Shown here piece by piece: positions 6,834 to 8,849 of a stretch of DNA of 8,849 nucleotides (the first letter of the stretch is position 1; the number at the start of each line of letters is the position of its first letter). The notes beneath the pieces were generated by a model. That model saw only the letters and a list, made by a program, of their open reading frames with translations. It had not been told where the DNA came from and did no database searches. The stretch comes from Marinilabiliales bacterium (GTDB taxonomy: Bacteria; Bacteroidota; Bacteroidia; Bacteroidales; BM523): positions 1-8,849 of the forward strand of contig PKSZ01000359.1 of NCBI GenBank assembly GCA_002869425.1, in the 5' to 3' direction. A program made the position numbers and the translations under genes.

Positions 6834-7240
6834 TGGATAGCTTTTGGCTTAAATTTCTGGATGCATTTTTCATCATTTTCCATAGCTTGTTTACTTTGTT
6901 TAATATTACGGGATGGGTTTGGAAGAAAACCAGAAAAATACATCTGATTACCATGATTATAACCTTATTATCCTGGACCGTTGCAGGCATATGGTATGGA
7001 CTTGGATATTGCTTTTGCACAGACTGGCACTGGCAAATAAAAACTAAACTTGGAGAAATACCTGATACCCACTCCTATATTGTTTATCTTATTAAAGAAA
7101 CTACAGGCATTAAAATCAGTGAAACCCTTGCTGATATTTCTACCCTTATAGTTTTCACTATTTGCCTAATTTTAACGATATTGCTAAATATAAAAGATTT
7201 TAAGAAAAATGACCATACTAGAAGCTCAACAAAAAGTTGA
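6833..7240 (+). CDS. DUF2784 family membrane protein
   Basis: The 135-residue protein is a small integral membrane protein with three predicted helices (about residues 9-30, 36-58 and 102-120) and a short loop region between the second and third. The conserved-looking stretch GYCFCTDWHW (58-67), right after helix 2, and the N-terminal pattern FHSLFTLFNITGWVW agree with what I know of the Bacteroidota form of DUF2784. No biochemical function is established for the family; the paired cysteines and the HW motif are suggestive of a metal or redox site, but that is only inference. Its start overlaps the previous stop by one base (TAATG), and its last 32 bases overlap the MazG-like gene in another frame, so it sits within a single transcription unit. 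Confidence 0.82.
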   Translation: MDSFWLKFLDAFFIIFHSLFTLFNITGWVWKKTRKIHLITMIITLLSWTVAGIWYGLGYCFCTDWHWQIKTKLGEIPDTHSYIVYLIKETTGIKISETLADISTLIVFTICLILTILLNIKDFKKNDHTRSSTKS

Positions 7241-7535
7241 TCATTGGATCAAAACGCTTGGCGTTCGTTATTTTAGTGAATTGACCAACATGGCTATTCT
7301 TTCAGAAGAAGTAGGAGAAGTGGCCAGGATAATATCCAGGAAATATGGAGAACAATCAAGCAAAAAAAGTGATGAGAAAGCCGAGCTTAAGGATGAACTG
7401 GCAGATGTTCTCTGGGTTCTCATTTGCCTTGCCAATCAAACAGGAATTGACCTTGAAGAAGCTTTTAAGCAAAACATTGAAAAAAAGACACTAAGAGATT
7501 CAACAAGACACAAAAACAATAAAAAACTGAAATAA
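7209..7535 (+). CDS. MazG-like nucleotide pyrophosphohydrolase
   Basis: This 108-residue all-alpha protein belongs to the MazG/dUTPase-like NTP pyrophosphohydrolase superfamily, which hydrolyses (often non-canonical) nucleoside triphosphates to monophosphates and pyrophosphate. The metal-binding signature EExxE...ExxD is complete: EEVGE (33-37) and DELAD (62-66), with E33, E34, E37, E63 and D66 as the expected Mg2+ ligands. It is a single-domain form, much shorter than the two-domain E. coli MazG (about 260 residues), as is usual for this Bacteroidota type (YFSELTNMAIL leader, HKNNKKLK tail). The ATG lies 32 bases inside the DUF2784 gene; starting the N-terminal helix there gives the expected length. 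A dNTP-cleaning role would fit with deoC directly downstream, but the substrate cannot be read from the sequence. Confidence 0.92.
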   Translation: MTILEAQQKVDHWIKTLGVRYFSELTNMAILSEEVGEVARIISRKYGEQSSKKSDEKAELKDELADVLWVLICLANQTGIDLEEAFKQNIEKKTLRDSTRHKNNKKLK

Positions 7536-7539
7536 GCAT

Positions 7540-7547
7540 TATCTTTG
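7540..7547 (+). promoter_or_regulatory. candidate -7 box upstream of deoC
   Basis: TATCTTTG matches the Bacteroidota -7 consensus TAnnTTTG exactly and lies 38 bases before the deoC ATG, in the 50-base gap after the MazG-like gene. Transcription would start near 7551-7555, giving a leader of about 30 bases. No TTG is present at the usual -33 distance, so it may be weak or activator-dependent, or deoC may simply be read through from the upstream genes. Confidence 0.4.
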
Positions 7548-7585
7548 ATAGCATCAATAACAAAAGAATAGTAAAACATACCGAT

Positions 7586-8464
7586 ATGAAAAATTTAGAA
7601 GAAAAATTTAACCTTGAAATGGATTCAGCTGAAATTAATCGTAATGTTCAGAGAATAATAGAAAAAGCCAAAGGAGAAATTAAGGCTGAAAAATTAAAAA
7701 AAGCGTTAAGCTTTATTGATCTAACTACGTTAAACACGCAAGACACAAATGAAAAAGTTATAAATATGTGTAAGAAGGTTAATGAGTTTAATACTCATTT
7801 CCCTGATTTGAAAAATGTTGCAGCCATTTGTATATATCCTCCTTTTGTAGAATTATTAAAAAAGAACCTAACTACAGATGTTAATATTGCGGTTGTAGCA
7901 GCCGGGTTTCCTTCTTCACAGACCTTTATCTCAGTAAAGCTGGCTGAATCAAAAATGGTTGTAGAAAAAGGTGCCGATGAAGTCGACATTGTAATGTCTG
8001 TAGGTACATTTTTTGAGAAAGATTTTGATACTATTTTTAAAGAAATCGCTCTAATTAAAGAAGCCATTGGAAATGCCCATTTAAAAGTAATACTTGAAAC
8101 AGGCTTGCTTCCAGACTATGTTTCCATCAAACTTGCCAGCATTCTTTCCATGGAAGCCGGAGCCGATTTCATTAAAACATCAACAGGAAAATTGGAACCA
8201 GCAGCAACACCAGAAGCTGTTTATGTAATGGCCCTTTCAATCAAGGAATTTTATGATAAAACCGGGAAAATGATTGGTTTAAAACCAGCTGGAGGAATTG
8301 TTACACCATTGGATGCAATAATACACTACACAATAGTAGAAGAAATTCTTGGAGAAAAATGGCTTACTCCTAAATATTTCAGACTTGGGGCCTCAAGACT
8401 CGCAAACAATATGCTAGAAGAGATTTCAAAAATAAGCCAACACAAAACGAAAAAATACTTTTAA
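7586..8464 (+). CDS. deoC: deoxyribose-phosphate aldolase
   Basis: DeoC splits 2-deoxy-D-ribose 5-phosphate into glyceraldehyde 3-phosphate and acetaldehyde, the last step in deoxynucleoside catabolism. The 292-residue class I aldolase TIM barrel shows every expected site: GADEVDIV (129-136, D134), the Schiff-base lysine K197 in ADFIKTSTGK (193-202), the second lysine K233 in GLKPAGG (231-237), and the phosphate-binding RLGASRL (266-272). C82 in ICIYP matches the substrate-channel cysteine of E. coli. It is about 30 residues longer than E. coli DeoC (259); the extra part is a charged N-terminal helix (about 1-40) that I associate with Bacteroidota homologues. It follows the MazG-like gene by 50 bases. 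The final residues KTKKYF run into a region without an obvious immediate terminator. Confidence 0.96.
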   Translation: MKNLEEKFNLEMDSAEINRNVQRIIEKAKGEIKAEKLKKALSFIDLTTLNTQDTNEKVINMCKKVNEFNTHFPDLKNVAAICIYPPFVELLKKNLTTDVNIAVVAAGFPSSQTFISVKLAESKMVVEKGADEVDIVMSVGTFFEKDFDTIFKEIALIKEAIGNAHLKVILETGLLPDYVSIKLASILSMEAGADFIKTSTGKLEPAATPEAVYVMALSIKEFYDKTGKMIGLKPAGGIVTPLDAIIHYTIVEEILGEKWLTPKYFRLGASRLANNMLEEISKISQHKTKKYF

Positions 8465-8661
8465 GCACAAAAATAAAGAGGATGACCATTATTGGACACA
8501 CTCTTAGATAGGGGAATCACCCATCACTGTTTCTGCCACTAAAGTAAGAACTTGTATGCCTTCGGCATCCTTCAAACAGCTGGTACTTTTTAACGCTTTC
8601 AGAACCCTATGGGTTTCCGATTATTTTGCTTAGGGCTATTAATTGCGATGCAATTCTTTCT

Positions 8662-8682
8662 CGGCAATCACAAACATTGCCG
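8662..8682. repeat. 7-bp perfect inverted repeat (hairpin)
   Basis: CGGCAAT (8662-8668) and ATTGCCG (8676-8682) are exact reverse complements separated by seven bases. No T tract follows on either strand, so it is not a standard intrinsic terminator. Confidence 0.6.
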
Positions 8683-8684
8683 GG

Positions 8685-8729
8685 ACCCATTTGGCGAAGG
8701 GAGCGTAAGCAATCGAGCCATTAATGGGT
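8685..8729. repeat. bulged 11-bp inverted repeat
   Basis: ACCCATT (8685-8691) pairs with AATGGGT (8723-8729) and the adjacent TGGC (8692-8695) with GCCA (8717-8720), leaving a two-base bulge (8721-8722) and a 21-base loop. The 3' arm also contains the 10-base palindrome CCATTAATGG (8718-8727), so two competing folds are possible. Confidence 0.5.
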
Positions 8730-8744
8730 GGTGATGTGTTGTGT

Positions 8745-8814
8745 GACGCAGCTACTTTTGCTGCCTTTTGTCAGCATACAAAAGGTAGTCGTGCAACAAG
8801 CCTGCGTCTTTTTT
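8745..8814 (+). terminator. nested hairpin followed by T6, possible terminator
   Basis: Outer arms GACGCAG (8745-8751) and CTGCGTC (8802-8808) are exact complements and are followed at once by six T residues (8809-8814). Inside are CTAC/GTAG (8752-8755 with 8785-8788) and the perfect 8-bp stem CCTTTTGT/ACAAAAGG (8764-8771 with 8778-8785, so the two inner pairings compete at one base). A stem plus U tract is the form of a Rho-independent terminator for plus-strand transcripts, but the outer loop is long and the site is 280 bases after deoC. It could equally be the 3' end of an unannotated RNA. Confidence 0.35.
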
Positions 8815-8828
8815 ACGTAGTACAAAAC

Positions 8829-8846
8829 TTTTACTTTGCAGTAAAA
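8829..8846. repeat. 7-bp inverted repeat around a promoter-like TACTTTG
   Basis: TTTTACT (8829-8835) and AGTAAAA (8840-8846) are exact complements around TTGC. The embedded TACTTTG (8832-8838) is one base shorter than the TAnnTTTG -7 consensus and no TTG stands at the -33 distance. It might be a promoter for a gene beyond the right edge, or one more hairpin of the structured region. Confidence 0.35.
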
Positions 8847-8849
8847 ACA

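Larger units (their letters stand above)
8465..8849. other. gene-free, G+C-richer region packed with inverted repeats
   Basis: No frame of useful length exists on either strand. Hand counting gives about 45% G+C for 8521-8820, compared with roughly 30-40% in nearby coding DNA. Short perfect hairpins follow one another: ATGCC/GGCAT (8556-8568), AACCC/GGGTT (8603-8615), AATTGC/GCAATT (8641-8655), CGGCAAT/ATTGCCG (8662-8682), ACCCATT+TGGC / GCCA+AATGGGT (8685-8729), CCTTTTGT/ACAAAAGG (8764-8785) inside GACGCAG/CTGCGTC (8745-8808), and TTTTACT/AGTAAAA (8829-8846). The pattern suits a dispersed intergenic repeat, a structured RNA, or the decayed edge of a mobile element. I recognise no known family and cannot tell which. 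Confidence 0.5.

Noticed and set aside
6217..8067. Frames at 6217-6471 (+), 6415-6618 (-), 6823-7020 (-) and 7795-8067 (-)
   Set aside because: All are out-of-frame or antisense readings of the PKD-like, DUF2784 and deoC genes.
8465..8849. CRISPR array or tRNA in the gene-free tail
   Set aside because: The inverted repeats differ from one another and do not recur as regular direct repeats with spacers; no tRNA T-loop consensus or cloverleaf was found.
1..8849. Defence island, toxin-antitoxin, retron or other exotic system
   Set aside because: The MazG-like protein is a single-domain nucleotide pyrophosphohydrolase with no mazEF-like partner, the nuclease is a secreted T9SS cargo, and no transposase, integrase, reverse transcriptase or restriction gene is present.

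Overview
The window looks like chromosomal DNA of a member of the Bacteroidota, probably an environmental, low-G+C species of the Bacteroidales/Marinilabiliales/Flavobacteriia type. The evidence is indirect: coding regions are AT-rich, start codons lack Shine-Dalgarno sequences, two intergenic regions carry Bacteroidota-type -7 boxes (TAnnTTTG), two secreted proteins end in type IX secretion (T9SS, Por) sorting domains, and the best-recognised proteins (DTD, MazG-like, DUF2784, DeoC) have the Bacteroidota form. I cannot name the genus.

Left part (1-3320, + strand): an operon for an ABC transporter of the LolCDE/MacB class. It holds the last 67 codons of a first FtsX-type permease, a complete second permease, a LolD-like ATPase, and a signal-peptide-bearing outer-membrane beta-barrel whose start overlaps the ATPase stop. 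The tight coupling suggests a two-membrane export module for a lipid, lipoprotein or other hydrophobic cargo; the cargo cannot be read from the sequence.

Middle (3317-5367, - strand): a lipoprotein of unknown function, convergent with the barrel gene so that the stop codons of both strands lie within the same CTAA, and upstream of it a secreted endonuclease I family nuclease with a T9SS sorting domain. The lipoprotein has its own good Bacteroidota promoter match.

Right part (5512-8464, + strand): a chain of overlapping or closely spaced genes: dtd (D-aminoacyl-tRNA deacylase), a secreted two-repeat PKD/Ig-like T9SS cargo protein, a DUF2784 membrane protein, a MazG-like nucleotide pyrophosphohydrolase and deoC (deoxyribose-phosphate aldolase). 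Apart from the secreted and membrane proteins, the theme is quality control of aminoacyl-tRNA and nucleotides plus deoxynucleoside salvage.

Right edge (8465-8849): 385 bases with no gene. They are clearly richer in G+C (about 45% by hand count over 8521-8820) and packed with short perfect inverted repeats, one followed by a T tract. This is the least explained part of the window and may be a dispersed intergenic repeat or a structured RNA. I saw no CRISPR array, tRNA, rRNA, insertion sequence or defence system.
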